This document shows positions 15,087-24,273 of a stretch of 42,425 bases of DNA, in pieces. The number at the start of each line of letters is the position of its first letter. The first letter of the stretch is position 1. This DNA comes from a virus, in IMG/VR virus record IMGVR_UViG_3300033153_003124, positions 1 to 42,425 of that record, one strand, 5' to 3'. The notes below the pieces were generated by a model. It saw nothing but the letters and a program-made list of their open reading frames with translations. It did no database searches and had not been told where the DNA came from. The position numbers were made by a program, and so were the translations under genes.

Positions 15087-16033
15087 GCTGTTCTACTTAA
15101 TAATCTTACTTCCATATATGTTCTTGCTATTCCAGTTTTAATATCAACACTATCTCTATTATCTGTTGGGTATGCTGCTCCTCTTATATCAATATCTACT
15201 CCAGCATCTAAATATTTTGTTACATTTGATGCTACGGATATTTGATACCCAGAAGTATCTTGACCATTTATACAATCATATTCACCAATAGCAGCACCAT
15301 CTGCATAAATATATATTATTAGTAAAGTCCAATTTGGGTCCCAAGTTCCAAATTCTGCTTGACCAGTAATCTGATAATAACCAGCATAAGGTGTAACAAA
15401 TTTACTATTTGCTAAATCATAGTTACTACCCACATCATAATCTTCTGTATCTAATAAAATTTTAGTAGTAGTATCGTGTGTGATATTAGATTGTTGTACT
15501 GCTAGATAAGCTCTTGCTCCAATAAAATCATTAACTGCAGTATAAGGTTTAGATATTAAATGTACAAAACCATAACTATTTTGATTAGCACTATATAAAT
15601 CTGGAGTATCTACTGCTGATGTTTGATATACTCCAAAATAAACTTTATCACCAGCACTCCAATAATTAACATCATTACAAGCAACTGTCATATTTTCAGT
15701 TCCACTAGGTGTATTTATCCCTAAAGCAACATCACTACTAGCTCCCTCATAATCACCATTAGAAATAACACAATAGTATCTTTGCTGGTCAACTACATTA
15801 CTCCATCTCAAATTTAGTCCAATATGATAATAGCCATCTTCTGGGATTGTATAATAACTATTTGCTCCACTGGTAAAATTACTACCAATATCATAATCTA
15901 CGCCATTAAAATCTACATTAGTTGTAGTATTTTTAACTATATTTAATTGATGACCATCTAAAAAAAATCTTGCACCTATAAAGTCTTTAGGTTTATAACT
16001 TGCTAATGCTGAATTTGTGTATCCTTGTGCCAT
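15083..16033 (-). CDS. Protein with two tandem C1q-like domains
   Basis: This 316-residue protein consists almost entirely of two C1q-like jelly-roll domains. The first (about residues 16-150) has FIGARFFLDG, VDYDIGSNF and YYTIPEDGYYHIGL. The second (about 168-315) has FIGARAYLAV, EDYDVGSNY and FVTPYAGYYQI. It overlaps both neighbours by a few bases. Such domains assemble as trimers and are likely host-recognition heads. The two domains are clearly related to each other and to those encoded on either side. Confidence 0.78.
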   Translation of the reverse strand: MAQGYTNSALASYKPKDFIGARFFLDGHQLNIVKNTTTNVDFNGVDYDIGSNFTSGANSYYTIPEDGYYHIGLNLRWSNVVDQQRYYCVISNGDYEGASSDVALGINTPSGTENMTVACNDVNYWSAGDKVYFGVYQTSAVDTPDLYSANQNSYGFVHLISKPYTAVNDFIGARAYLAVQQSNITHDTTTKILLDTEDYDVGSNYDLANSKFVTPYAGYYQITGQAEFGTWDPNWTLLIIYIYADGAAIGEYDCINGQDTSGYQISVASNVTKYLDAGVDIDIRGAAYPTDNRDSVDIKTGIARTYMEVRLLSRTA

Positions 16034-16515
16034 TATCCTGTCCTTCCTATTAAGTGAACATTCCAGAAATTATAATCATCATTAGCAAATAATGATACTG
16101 CAGCTCCTTGATTTTGTGTTATATCCATTGTAATAACATCACCCTCAGTAGCATAAAAATCTGCTGTTAATAATGAGTGTTGATATGATGACCTTGATAC
16201 ATCACTTTCATCACGAAAACCATTAACAATATTAGTACCATCTATTATCAATGATAGTAACATACGCTCTCCTGCTGCAAATGTTGCTGGAGCTAACATA
16301 GCGGCAGCATCTGTATGATAATATCCAGTAACTGGAACAGTAAATTCACCATTAGTAGCATTATAGTTATTATTACCAAATCCAACATCATACACTTGGT
16401 CCTCAAATATAATTGTAGTCCAAGTATTATTAGGTATTGATTGACCACTATCTGACCTTGCTCTAAATCCTACAAAGCCGAAGTTATCTTGTGGTGTTAA
16501 TAATGTTTCTGTCAT
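16033..16515 (-). CDS. Single C1q-like domain protein
   Basis: This 160-residue protein is one C1q-like domain with a short N-terminal lead: FVGFRARSDS, QVYDVGFGNNNYNATNGEFT and VPVTGYYHTDAAAML. It is the first of three consecutive genes (in transcription order) that give four such domains. It shares a single base with each neighbour. It is probably an adhesin head on the tail or capsid. Confidence 0.78.
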   Translation of the reverse strand: MTETLLTPQDNFGFVGFRARSDSGQSIPNNTWTTIIFEDQVYDVGFGNNNYNATNGEFTVPVTGYYHTDAAAMLAPATFAAGERMLLSLIIDGTNIVNGFRDESDVSRSSYQHSLLTADFYATEGDVITMDITQNQGAAVSLFANDDYNFWNVHLIGRTG

Positions 16516-16844
16516 TATGTAACCTCTGTTCCAGTAAGATTAAATGTTAAATCACCAAGTCCACAATATACCGATACGACATCAGTAGTAGCTAACGTTA
16601 TCCCTAGTGTTGCTGCGAATGTATCGTTAGCAGGTATTGCTACATCATAGTAAAGATAATGCTTGTTATCTATTCCTGCTCCACCAACTCTTAAAGCAAC
16701 TCTAAAAGTATCATTAACTGCTCCTCTATTACAAACAGTAAGTGTTGTTATTATTGATTCAGTAGCTCCTGGAACTGTGTAAAGAGTTTCCAAGGTTGTA
16801 GCTGCTGCGTCTAATTGTCCTAAGACTTTATATGCTTCTGCCAT
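16515..16844 (-). CDS. Small virion/fibre protein, unknown
   Basis: This 109-residue beta-rich protein has a hydrophilic N-terminus (MAEAYKVLGQLDAAATTLET) and alternating strands (SIITTLTVCNRGAVNDTFRV), with one cysteine pair. It resembles short phage proteins placed among fibre genes that may decorate the capsid or plug the tail. No family is firmly recognised. Confidence 0.6.
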   Translation of the reverse strand: MAEAYKVLGQLDAAATTLETLYTVPGATESIITTLTVCNRGAVNDTFRVALRVGGAGIDNKHYLYYDVAIPANDTFAATLGITLATTDVVSVYCGLGDLTFNLTGTEVT

Positions 16845-17005
16845 TATAGTTTTTTTAGTTCTTTAATATCATTATCAATAATATCAACTCTAGCCTGAAT
16901 AAGTGCTTTTCTTTCCTCTAGTTCTTCTATTGTTATATCAATAATACTTGCTTTAGTTTCTGTAATTGTATATTTATCTCCTATTTTTTCGTATGTTTTT
17001 GCCAT
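16844..17005 (-). CDS. Small coiled-coil protein
   Basis: I start this at ATG 17005, giving 53 residues (MAKTYEKIGDKYTITETKAS and a Glu/Lys-rich coiled coil ending KELKKL); a longer in-frame start lies inside the previous fibre gene. GGGAG precedes the ATG, and the start overlaps the previous stop as TAATG. It resembles small phage chaperone or attachment-helix proteins. Its function is unknown. Confidence 0.6.
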   Translation of the reverse strand: MAKTYEKIGDKYTITETKASIIDITIEELEERKALIQARVDIIDNDIKELKKL

Positions 17006-19170
17006 TATGCTCCCATTATTAAGAATGAATGTGCGAATCCCCCACCACCTGCTGAGGCATCTCCCCATGATAGGTTACCTGCACCATCTGTTTTAAGTGC
17101 TTGGTCTGCATCACCATCTTCATCTGGTAATATCCATATCTGGTCTGCTGCTAAGGCTGGTGCTTCAAATCCTACATAGTTAGCACCTTCATAGAATCTG
17201 AGTTCGTTATTAGAACCACCTACATATATACTACCATTAACTCTAAAGTATTGGTTAGCAACTGTTGCACTAAATATACCGTAGACTAATGAGTCTGTTC
17301 TTCCTGCTGCTTCACTAGCTCTATCTTGATTATCTATTATTAGTGTACTGCTACCTGTTTCATCCATTCCAGCAGCATATCCCAAGAACACACTACTTGC
17401 TCCAGTACAAGCATATCCTGAATACTGACCTATCGCTACATTATTTGAACCACTAGCATTTCTACCTGCTTGGTATCCTATTAAAACTGACCTTGTAACT
17501 CCTGTTGCACTACCTCCAGCTATACTACCTAGTAGTACATTATCATCACCAATAGTAGTATTACTTGTTCCACCACCTGCATTATGACCTACTAATACAT
17601 TATCATCTGCTCCATTTTCAATACCACCAGTACCATAACCAACCATTGTATTACGAGTACCAACAGTTATAGAATTACCAGCTTCTTTTCCTATAAAGAC
17701 ACTCTCATGTGCTTCAGTTGCTGCATCACCAGCACTATTACCAACTGCTGTATTACCAGCTCCAGTTGTTAGATTGTCTAAAGCTGTGTTCCCTACTCCT
17801 GTATTTGTTGTTCCAGTTAAAGTTCCATTACCAGCATTGTATCCAAAGAAGTCATTTAGATTAGTTATATCAATAGCTCTTGCTGCTCCAGTTAGAACCT
17901 GACCTCCTGAGATAGTCCATGTTCCATCTGTAAAAGCACCATCTATGGTTAGACCATTTGCTGTTATAGTAAAATTGCCTACATCCCAGTTAGCTGTAAG
18001 AGGAACAGTACCATCTGCTAATAGGTCTCCTCCACCACCGCCTCCTGCTGCAGCCCACTTTAAGCCACTAGCTTCACCTGAGTCTGCTGTTAAAACCTGA
18101 GTATCTGCTCCAACTGATAGTATTACTGGTGTATCATCAGCACTTGCTGAGAGTATGTCTCCTTTAGCATTAAAATCTTCTTCCATAACTGCACCTGCTG
18201 AAGCTACATTAGTAGCATCTGTTACATCAGCACCATCTTCTACATTTATATCAGACCTAACTTCTGTCATGTCTCTACCCTCTAAACCACCACCTGCTGC
18301 GAATCTAGCATAATCTGCTACTCCTACAAAACCATCATTTACTGTTACTATATGGTTATTTAGTGAACTATGTTGTATTTGATGTTGGTGGTCTGCTCTA
18401 GCTAGATAGTCTGAAGTACCCTCTGCAGCTGCTTGTACACCTACTAATTCCTCTGGACTAGCACATGTTAGTGCATCTCCACCAGTCTGTGGTGCGTGTG
18501 ATGCTGCGTGTGCTTGTGGTGCATTACTGCCAGTTACATCTGCTCCGTCTGCTACGTTAATATCTGAACGTACTTCTGAGTATGAACGACCCTCTACTCC
18601 ATCTGCTGTAAATTTAGCATAATCATTATCAATAATGTCAGCTACATCAGCTATAATTATTTGGTTAAGTCCTATACCTACGTCTGCATCTATTGTTACA
18701 GCACCATCTATTGTTCCACCACCAGTTAAACCAACACCTGCTGTTATTGTTATAATAGAATGGTCTGAATGTTGGTTAGCATCATAGTTAGCAAGAGCAT
18801 TATGGTCTATATTACCTTCATTTACTGTTAGCTCTACATCATGAGTAGCTCCATCTAAAGCTACTGTAAGTCTGTTATTCTCACTCTTAATGGCATTGAA
18901 CTCTAAGTCTACACCTGTCTTTTGATAATAAAGTGATATACCACCACCAGAACTAGATGCTGTATTGGTCTCTCCTCCGCCTCCTCCACCACCAGCCCAG
19001 CTAATGTCAGTACCGTCTGTGAATAGATATTCACCAGCATGACCAGTTTGGTCTGGCGTAAGTACATTAACCACATTCTGTATAGCTACTAATTCTAAGT
19101 CTACCTGACCACCATCAGGGGGAGACCCACTATAAAAAGAGTGCGATTTATTGTACCTATAATTTGCCAT
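17005..19170 (-). CDS. Tail fibre with YadA-like head repeats
   Basis: This 721-residue protein has an N-terminal region rich in Gly/Asp, then middle repeats of about 90 residues built around Asp/His phrases (DYAKFTADGVEGRSYSEVRS and DYARFAAGGGLEGRDMTEVR are near copies). From about residue 450 it carries GxNxxxG-type turns (TNTGVGNTALDNLTTGAGNT, VTRSVLIGYQAGRNASGSNN). This is the left-handed roll pattern of YadA-like trimeric adhesin heads, in which each turn buries hydrophobic residues. A receptor-binding trimer is likely. It ends one base into the next gene. Confidence 0.78.
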   Translation of the reverse strand: MANYRYNKSHSFYSGSPPDGGQVDLELVAIQNVVNVLTPDQTGHAGEYLFTDGTDISWAGGGGGGGETNTASSSGGGISLYYQKTGVDLEFNAIKSENNRLTVALDGATHDVELTVNEGNIDHNALANYDANQHSDHSIITITAGVGLTGGGTIDGAVTIDADVGIGLNQIIIADVADIIDNDYAKFTADGVEGRSYSEVRSDINVADGADVTGSNAPQAHAASHAPQTGGDALTCASPEELVGVQAAAEGTSDYLARADHQHQIQHSSLNNHIVTVNDGFVGVADYARFAAGGGLEGRDMTEVRSDINVEDGADVTDATNVASAGAVMEEDFNAKGDILSASADDTPVILSVGADTQVLTADSGEASGLKWAAAGGGGGGDLLADGTVPLTANWDVGNFTITANGLTIDGAFTDGTWTISGGQVLTGAARAIDITNLNDFFGYNAGNGTLTGTTNTGVGNTALDNLTTGAGNTAVGNSAGDAATEAHESVFIGKEAGNSITVGTRNTMVGYGTGGIENGADDNVLVGHNAGGGTSNTTIGDDNVLLGSIAGGSATGVTRSVLIGYQAGRNASGSNNVAIGQYSGYACTGASSVFLGYAAGMDETGSSTLIIDNQDRASEAAGRTDSLVYGIFSATVANQYFRVNGSIYVGGSNNELRFYEGANYVGFEAPALAADQIWILPDEDGDADQALKTDGAGNLSWGDASAGGGGFAHSFLIMGA

Positions 19171-20349
19171 TTATTTTTCTAGTTCTTTTACTCTCTCGGT
19201 CAATTCTCTGATTGAACCAATCATTATAGACATAAGATTGTTTACATTCAATCCTTCGTTAGTTATGATTTCACCCTCTGCATAATCTTTCTGTGCAACT
19301 TCATCATCTATTGAATCTATTGGGTCGCCTTTCTTTATTGCCTTGTCTGCTAATTTGCCAGGTACATAAACTGATTTAGGAAAAGATGACTTATCATAGT
19401 ATTTGAATCCAGTCTTTTTATCCTTTATCTTTTCTTCTTTTGTACTTTCACCTATTCCTGAAAGAGCTTCAGTATTAGATACCTTTGAACCATCAGCCAT
19501 TTCTATTTCATTTCCTGTTTCTACTAAACTATGTGCGTGTAGTGTGTGATAATGAACTTCATTCCAAGACCATGAGGCTTGTCCTAAACTTTGTCCTAAG
19601 TTATTGGTAGGTCTAATAGATGTCATATTATCCATCTGTAGAACTCCACCACTTACTACAATATAACCATCTGTATCACTATGATATATTCTTACATGTT
19701 TATCGTTTCCTGCACTATATGCGTATAAGTCTCCACCATCTCTAGCTGATATATCTCCATCAGCTCTCAAATATCCACCACTAGAAATTATGTTTCCTGA
19801 AGCTGTAACTGATGCTGGTGTTAATGCACTTCCACCCTCTGCTGCTGAAGCATGTGAATGAACTGCATCACTCCAACAAGTATCCCAATCTAAATTACCA
19901 CCTTCTCCTGCTGAAGCGTGGCTATGTACTGCATCTGTCCATACGTTATCCCAATCAAGCCCAAGTGAACCAGTACCTTTAACAGATATTGCTCCAGATG
20001 AAGTTGTAAAGTGATTAGTATTGAATGATGCTTTTCCCTTAACTGTAGTTGAGGCATCCTTAATAGTTACTGCACCAGCGGTAACAGTAAACATAGCAGT
20101 TGGGAAACTAGCTATTCCTTTATTAGTGATTGTTGCATCCTCTCCTGATATTACTCCACCTCCTGATAGGTCTATCCCCTCTCCTGCTGATAGTGCTAAT
20201 TTACTTACAGCTATAGCGGCACTAGAATTAACTTGTGCATCAACTATATCATTGACAGAGCTGCCTAAATCAACAATCTCTGAGTTTACATTATCACCTG
20301 ATGCTGTGTTGCCATCGGCAAATGTATATGTTTGTGTATATGTTGCCAT
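19171..20349 (-). CDS. Tail fibre with duplicated motif and C-terminal helical tail
   Basis: This 392-residue protein contains an internal duplication, LDWDNVWTDAVHSHAS and LDWDTCWSDAVHSHAS. A beta-rich middle and a C-terminal region follow, with NNLMSIMIGSIRELTERVKE at the end, a typical trimeric coiled coil. The C-terminal layout recalls fibre ends that carry an S74-type self-cleaving chaperone, but the catalytic Ser/Lys pair was not identified, so that remains open. It abuts the YadA-like fibre gene. Confidence 0.68.
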   Translation of the reverse strand: MATYTQTYTFADGNTASGDNVNSEIVDLGSSVNDIVDAQVNSSAAIAVSKLALSAGEGIDLSGGGVISGEDATITNKGIASFPTAMFTVTAGAVTIKDASTTVKGKASFNTNHFTTSSGAISVKGTGSLGLDWDNVWTDAVHSHASAGEGGNLDWDTCWSDAVHSHASAAEGGSALTPASVTASGNIISSGGYLRADGDISARDGGDLYAYSAGNDKHVRIYHSDTDGYIVVSGGVLQMDNMTSIRPTNNLGQSLGQASWSWNEVHYHTLHAHSLVETGNEIEMADGSKVSNTEALSGIGESTKEEKIKDKKTGFKYYDKSSFPKSVYVPGKLADKAIKKGDPIDSIDDEVAQKDYAEGEIITNEGLNVNNLMSIMIGSIRELTERVKELEK

Positions 20350-20350
20350 A

Positions 20351-22114
20351 TTATTTCTTTCTTAATATTCTATATTTATATTCAAATGAGTATAACTCTG
20401 TCTGGTCTAGGTTGGAGTTCTCCTCAAAAGTTAGTTTAAGTTCTCTAGCGTTTCCACTTAGAACATATCTCTGGTCTGGGTATGGTACTTCTGGTAATGA
20501 ACCCCAAAGGAAAGCTCCCCATACATCAGTTCCCCAAGTACCACCAGTTACTTGTAGTGGTATTGATTTTGATAGCTGATACCCACCTCTATCTGTACTA
20601 AAAGATACGTTTATTGAATAGGTATCTCCTGAGGTAGATTTTGCGTCTAACCAACCAAATTTATATTTCTTAAATAGATTCTTTTCACCATCTCCCATTG
20701 AGATAGTTGTGTATTTGAATTTAGGTGCTATATTTACTTCTTTATTATCTGCATGTGTAGCTGCTTCCGTACCTGAATAACCTCTAACACAACCACCAAA
20801 TTCTGTACTAGCACCACCTGTTTTAGTTTCATACCATATTGATTCACCTTCTATAACTATAACGCCAGTAGATGGGAAGTCTGCTGTTGAGTCTACTGTT
20901 ATTGTGGTAGCATCTGCTGTTATGTTGGCAACGTCATCTATAAGAGTAAATGGAAGTTCTAATCCAGTACCATCATTCTCTAATGTTACTATTCCAGTAT
21001 CATTAGCATCTTGCCAATAAGTCTCTGGTTTAGGTGAACCTAGTTTTGTATAAGCTACTGCTGACCTATAAGGTAATTTAATCCATCTACCACTTATAAA
21101 ATCATAAGCATAGGTGGTGTCATTAGCTGTGTTAGCTCCAGTACATACTGAGATACGGTATTGTTTAGCTTCTGTATCGTAGTAGGCTGCTGCTTGGTCT
21201 AATCTAGCTGTATTCAAATCTTCTCTGATTTCATCCCAACTCTCATGTCCTAGTATTTCAAATGATGCACCATTAAACGCCCACACATAATCTGCACCTA
21301 AGTAGATGTGAGTTGGTTCTCCACTCTTATTACCTTTATATTGAACTATAGACCTGTGTGATACACATGGATGCGGATTCTCTATCTCTCTAAAGGAGAG
21401 TAGATTTGGTTCGAATCCAGATATTAAATGAATAGACCTTTCTGTATAGACTACTTGATAATCACCCATAGGTTTTAAGCCTACTATTGTATGTCTAAAT
21501 GTCTTTGTATTACCAGAGTATGCTTCAGGGTCTCCAGCATCTGATACGTTTAGCTTATTAGGAGCAGTTATAGTATTACATGCAAACATCATAAAGTTGT
21601 GCCAAGATAAATACTTAGCAACTGTACTAGCACCACTTAATGGTTCTCCTACTGCTAAGGCTGACCATGTTCCTGCTGCTACTCTCTTAATTACTGCATC
21701 TACACCATTAGTGATATATAGAACATCATTAGTTTGTTCGAACTCTACTGTGTTTCCATTAGTTACAAACCTAGCTGTAGCACCCTCTGAATATGCTTCT
21801 GCACTAGCTGAACGCATTGAGTATATTTGTGTGTCTGGTGTTGCATTATCCCAAGCTGCATATACATAGGTATAATTACCTACTGATGGTTGAAATCCAC
21901 CTAAACCTAGTCCTGCTTTAGCTCCTGGTGTTGCTCCTGCGTTCACGTTGAATCTAGTAAATCCTTTTGTTTTCTTAACCTGAATATCATTCCTATTAGA
22001 AGCGTTCTCTGCTAGGTCAAAATAAAGGTTACTTAACTCTCCTTCTTTATAAGAAGAATAGCGTCTTAGGTCTCTATGTTTACTATAGGCGTGTTGAGGA
22101 GGTGGAAATGGCAT
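20351..22114 (-). CDS. Tail nozzle/stabilization-like beta-propeller protein
   Basis: This 587-residue protein is beta-rich with recurring Trp/Tyr/Gly blades (YVYAAWDNATPDTQIYSMRS, MGDYQVVYTERSIHLISGFE, YAYDFISGRWIKLPYRSAVA). Position and pattern fit the tail-tube-B/nozzle protein of T7-type and P22-type short-tailed phages, a beta-propeller hexamer below the adaptor. The start MPFPPPQHAYSKHRD is also typical of this class. It is separated by only two bases from the adaptor-like gene upstream. Confidence 0.68.
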   Translation of the reverse strand: MPFPPPQHAYSKHRDLRRYSSYKEGELSNLYFDLAENASNRNDIQVKKTKGFTRFNVNAGATPGAKAGLGLGGFQPSVGNYTYVYAAWDNATPDTQIYSMRSASAEAYSEGATARFVTNGNTVEFEQTNDVLYITNGVDAVIKRVAAGTWSALAVGEPLSGASTVAKYLSWHNFMMFACNTITAPNKLNVSDAGDPEAYSGNTKTFRHTIVGLKPMGDYQVVYTERSIHLISGFEPNLLSFREIENPHPCVSHRSIVQYKGNKSGEPTHIYLGADYVWAFNGASFEILGHESWDEIREDLNTARLDQAAAYYDTEAKQYRISVCTGANTANDTTYAYDFISGRWIKLPYRSAVAYTKLGSPKPETYWQDANDTGIVTLENDGTGLELPFTLIDDVANITADATTITVDSTADFPSTGVIVIEGESIWYETKTGGASTEFGGCVRGYSGTEAATHADNKEVNIAPKFKYTTISMGDGEKNLFKKYKFGWLDAKSTSGDTYSINVSFSTDRGGYQLSKSIPLQVTGGTWGTDVWGAFLWGSLPEVPYPDQRYVLSGNARELKLTFEENSNLDQTELYSFEYKYRILRKK

Positions 22115-22116
22115 TT

Positions 22117-22770
22117 TTAGTAGGTTCTAAATGGTGAATTATATGGGAGTCTTACTTTCTGCGAACCCCTAGTTAGTAGTGGGTTAGTTACTGCTTGTGG
22201 CATCTTATAGAAGCCTAACATCTGTGCAAGTAGTTCTTGGTAAGGAATCTCAAACTCATCAGATACTTCTCTTTGTTGTTTCTGGTACATTACTAATGCT
22301 TTGAATATTAGAATCCAATGGAAGTCTGATATAAATGCTGGACTATCTCCATCTGCCATATCTGCATAAGATTTAATATAATCTACAGTTATTGTATCTG
22401 TAGAGTTTCCAGGTTCTGGTACTATGCCAATAGATAGGTTGTCAGGTGTAATATAATAAGCGTTAGTTAATCCAACTGCGAATCTATCTTCATAGTTTAC
22501 TGGTGATAGTAGTACCTTATCAGCACTACCTTCTAGCCAAACTCTTAGTGGTTTAGCAAAGTCTGTTACAGCTACTGAGAAGGCTGTAAAAAGGGTCTCT
22601 TGTGTTCCAGAGGTTACGGTGTAATCACCATTCCCCACTACGAAAGACCAGTCATACTCCTTTAAGAGCAACTTGTAATAGTTATTTATCCATATACCAG
22701 CTTGACTATCAGTTATACTTGGGTCATCAGCCAGTACAATGAATTGAGCTTTTAGTTCAGCTAATGTCAT
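22117..22770 (-). CDS. Tail adaptor protein (T7 gp11-like)
   Basis: This 217-residue protein begins MTLAELKAQFIVLADDPSIT and has DSQAGIWINNYYKLLLKEYDW (helix), beta strands (LTNAYYITPDNLSIGIVPEP) and a long second helix (FHWILIFKALVMYQKQQREV). This helix-beta-helix order and its length fit the tubular adaptor that joins portal to nozzle in podoviruses. It abuts the nozzle gene downstream and overlaps the gene upstream by one base. Confidence 0.68.
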   Translation of the reverse strand: MTLAELKAQFIVLADDPSITDSQAGIWINNYYKLLLKEYDWSFVVGNGDYTVTSGTQETLFTAFSVAVTDFAKPLRVWLEGSADKVLLSPVNYEDRFAVGLTNAYYITPDNLSIGIVPEPGNSTDTITVDYIKSYADMADGDSPAFISDFHWILIFKALVMYQKQQREVSDEFEIPYQELLAQMLGFYKMPQAVTNPLLTRGSQKVRLPYNSPFRTY

Positions 22771-23300
22771 TATTTTAATTCGTTAATTTGTTCTTGTATT
22801 TGTTTACTTCTTTCACGATACAGCTTTTGTACTCGTAGAAGTCTTATCCCCTTATTTAATAGTTCTAAAGCTCTGAGATTCTCCAAGTTCTCATTAACTC
22901 CTAGATTTGTCTTTAATTCTGTGAGAATATCCATATACCCCTCTGGGGTATCCTTCCATTCTCTTGATTTCATTTCCTCTAGTATAAAATTGTCTACCTC
23001 TGCTAGTTCTCTACCTATCTCTAACTGTCTAATCTCTGTACTACCCATGTCGAATACTCTAGCTATATAAGGTCTTGCTGTTCCTGAAAATGCAGACGGT
23101 CCTAACCCCTCCTCTGCTTCTAAGTCTATTCCATCTGATGTAGAGAAACTAACATCTCTGTCTATTACTGATGGACTACTTTCTGAAACCTCCTGTGAGG
23201 TATCTGTCGAATAGCGTACGCCAGTTTCCGATGTTTCTCTCGATGGAGAACTCGTCTCTGATACGTTCTCTGGAGTTTTCGACAAGTCGTTTTCCGTCAT
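22770..23300 (-). CDS. Ser/Thr-rich protein with helical C-terminus
   Basis: The 176-residue frame begins at ATG 23300, inside the previous sugar-enzyme gene, overlapping it by 125 bases. The first 75 residues are very Ser/Thr/Glu-rich (SETSSPSRETSETGVRYSTD) and the rest is helical (LEIGRELAEVDNFILEEMKS). An ATG at 23051 would avoid the overlap but leave a non-coding gap; neither start has a strong ribosome binding site. It may be a virion accessory protein. No family is recognised. Confidence 0.5.
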   Translation of the reverse strand: MTENDLSKTPENVSETSSPSRETSETGVRYSTDTSQEVSESSPSVIDRDVSFSTSDGIDLEAEEGLGPSAFSGTARPYIARVFDMGSTEIRQLEIGRELAEVDNFILEEMKSREWKDTPEGYMDILTELKTNLGVNENLENLRALELLNKGIRLLRVQKLYRERSKQIQEQINELK

Positions 23301-24273
23301 TAGGGTTATTCAATAAATGGTTTATGTTATATACCCAGTTCTCTTTGTATACATCCACACCATCTCTTAGTCCTTTATATGGTCCAATGTCAGATACAAT
23401 CGTTGGTATATTTGTCATCGTGTACTCGAACCATTTAACTAGAGAGCGTGCTTCATTAAACTGTGAGTCTATTAGAGGTGCTAGACCTACGTCATATCCT
23501 TGGTCTGCTAGTAGTCTTGGGAATGTCATATCATTATTAGGATTACCAGCCCACCAAGATAGTGCTGGCTTTATCTCCCAATTCTTCCTAGGTACTTTCC
23601 TTAAATGCTTTGGTAACATGTGTCCTACGAAAGAGAATACTACGTCTGGATTGGTCTGTATTACTTTAGTATAGTGCTTATCCATTACTGGATGGTCGAC
23701 TATGTGTGAACCTGACCCAGCCCATCCTACTGTCTTTCGCATGTGTGTTCTATTTGTCCACTTCCAATCATCCATATCGCAGGAGTTTGGGAGTAGGTAA
23801 ACATTCTTGTTGTACTTCTTGTAAACTTTTACTAATTCTGGTGTAGATACTGTGATTGCTGTAGTCTCCTTTAATAGAGTCTCTATGTAGTGTCTCATCT
23901 CAGAACCTTTTTTATATACAAACGCATCTGGGTTCTTCCCATCATAGGCGAATACATTATCATCAAAATCTATTATCAAGGGTTTGTCGTAGTAATCACA
24001 AGCTCCTAATAACATATAGATTGTTGAGGGATTATCTAGGTGTTTTGTATATACTAAGTTGTGTGTTTCCACCATTTCTACAATAACTTTCTCAAAATTC
24101 TCTGGTGGAGTGTTCGCTAATCGCCCTCCAACGTGGTTAAATGTGTACTCTGGGAGGTGTTTTGCCACCATTCTTTGCCTATAATAACCAACACCACCGT
24201 ATAAACCTAGCTTTTTAGCTATATCTGACCCAAATTGGGTGTTTATTGTTAGTATTTTGAGCTTATTGAGCAA
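23176..24273 (-). CDS. GT4-like glycosyltransferase
   Basis: This 365-residue protein has the two-lobed GT-B layout. The N-terminal lobe has a GLYGGVGYYRQRM loop near residue 25, which holds a sugar donor in this family. IIDFDDNVFAYDGKN follows, then PNSCDMDDWKW and a C-terminal lobe with TVGWAGSGSH, YDVGLAPLIDSQFNEARS and KWFEYTMTNIPTIVSD. The usual E-x7-E is represented by the FNEARSLVKWFEY segment. It should move a sugar from a nucleotide donor. It is a paralogue of the next gene and overlaps it by 11 bases. Confidence 0.85.
   Translation of the reverse strand: MLNKLKILTINTQFGSDIAKKLGLYGGVGYYRQRMVAKHLPEYTFNHVGGRLANTPPENFEKVIVEMVETHNLVYTKHLDNPSTIYMLLGACDYYDKPLIIDFDDNVFAYDGKNPDAFVYKKGSEMRHYIETLLKETTAITVSTPELVKVYKKYNKNVYLLPNSCDMDDWKWTNRTHMRKTVGWAGSGSHIVDHPVMDKHYTKVIQTNPDVVFSFVGHMLPKHLRKVPRKNWEIKPALSWWAGNPNNDMTFPRLLADQGYDVGLAPLIDSQFNEARSLVKWFEYTMTNIPTIVSDIGPYKGLRDGVDVYKENWVYNINHLLNNPNDGKRLVENSRERIRDEFSIERNIGNWRTLFDRYLTGGFRK

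Noticed and set aside
19171-20349. S74 self-cleaving fibre chaperone
   Set aside because: The C-terminal coil and layout suggest it, but I could not identify the catalytic Ser and Lys, so I do not claim it.
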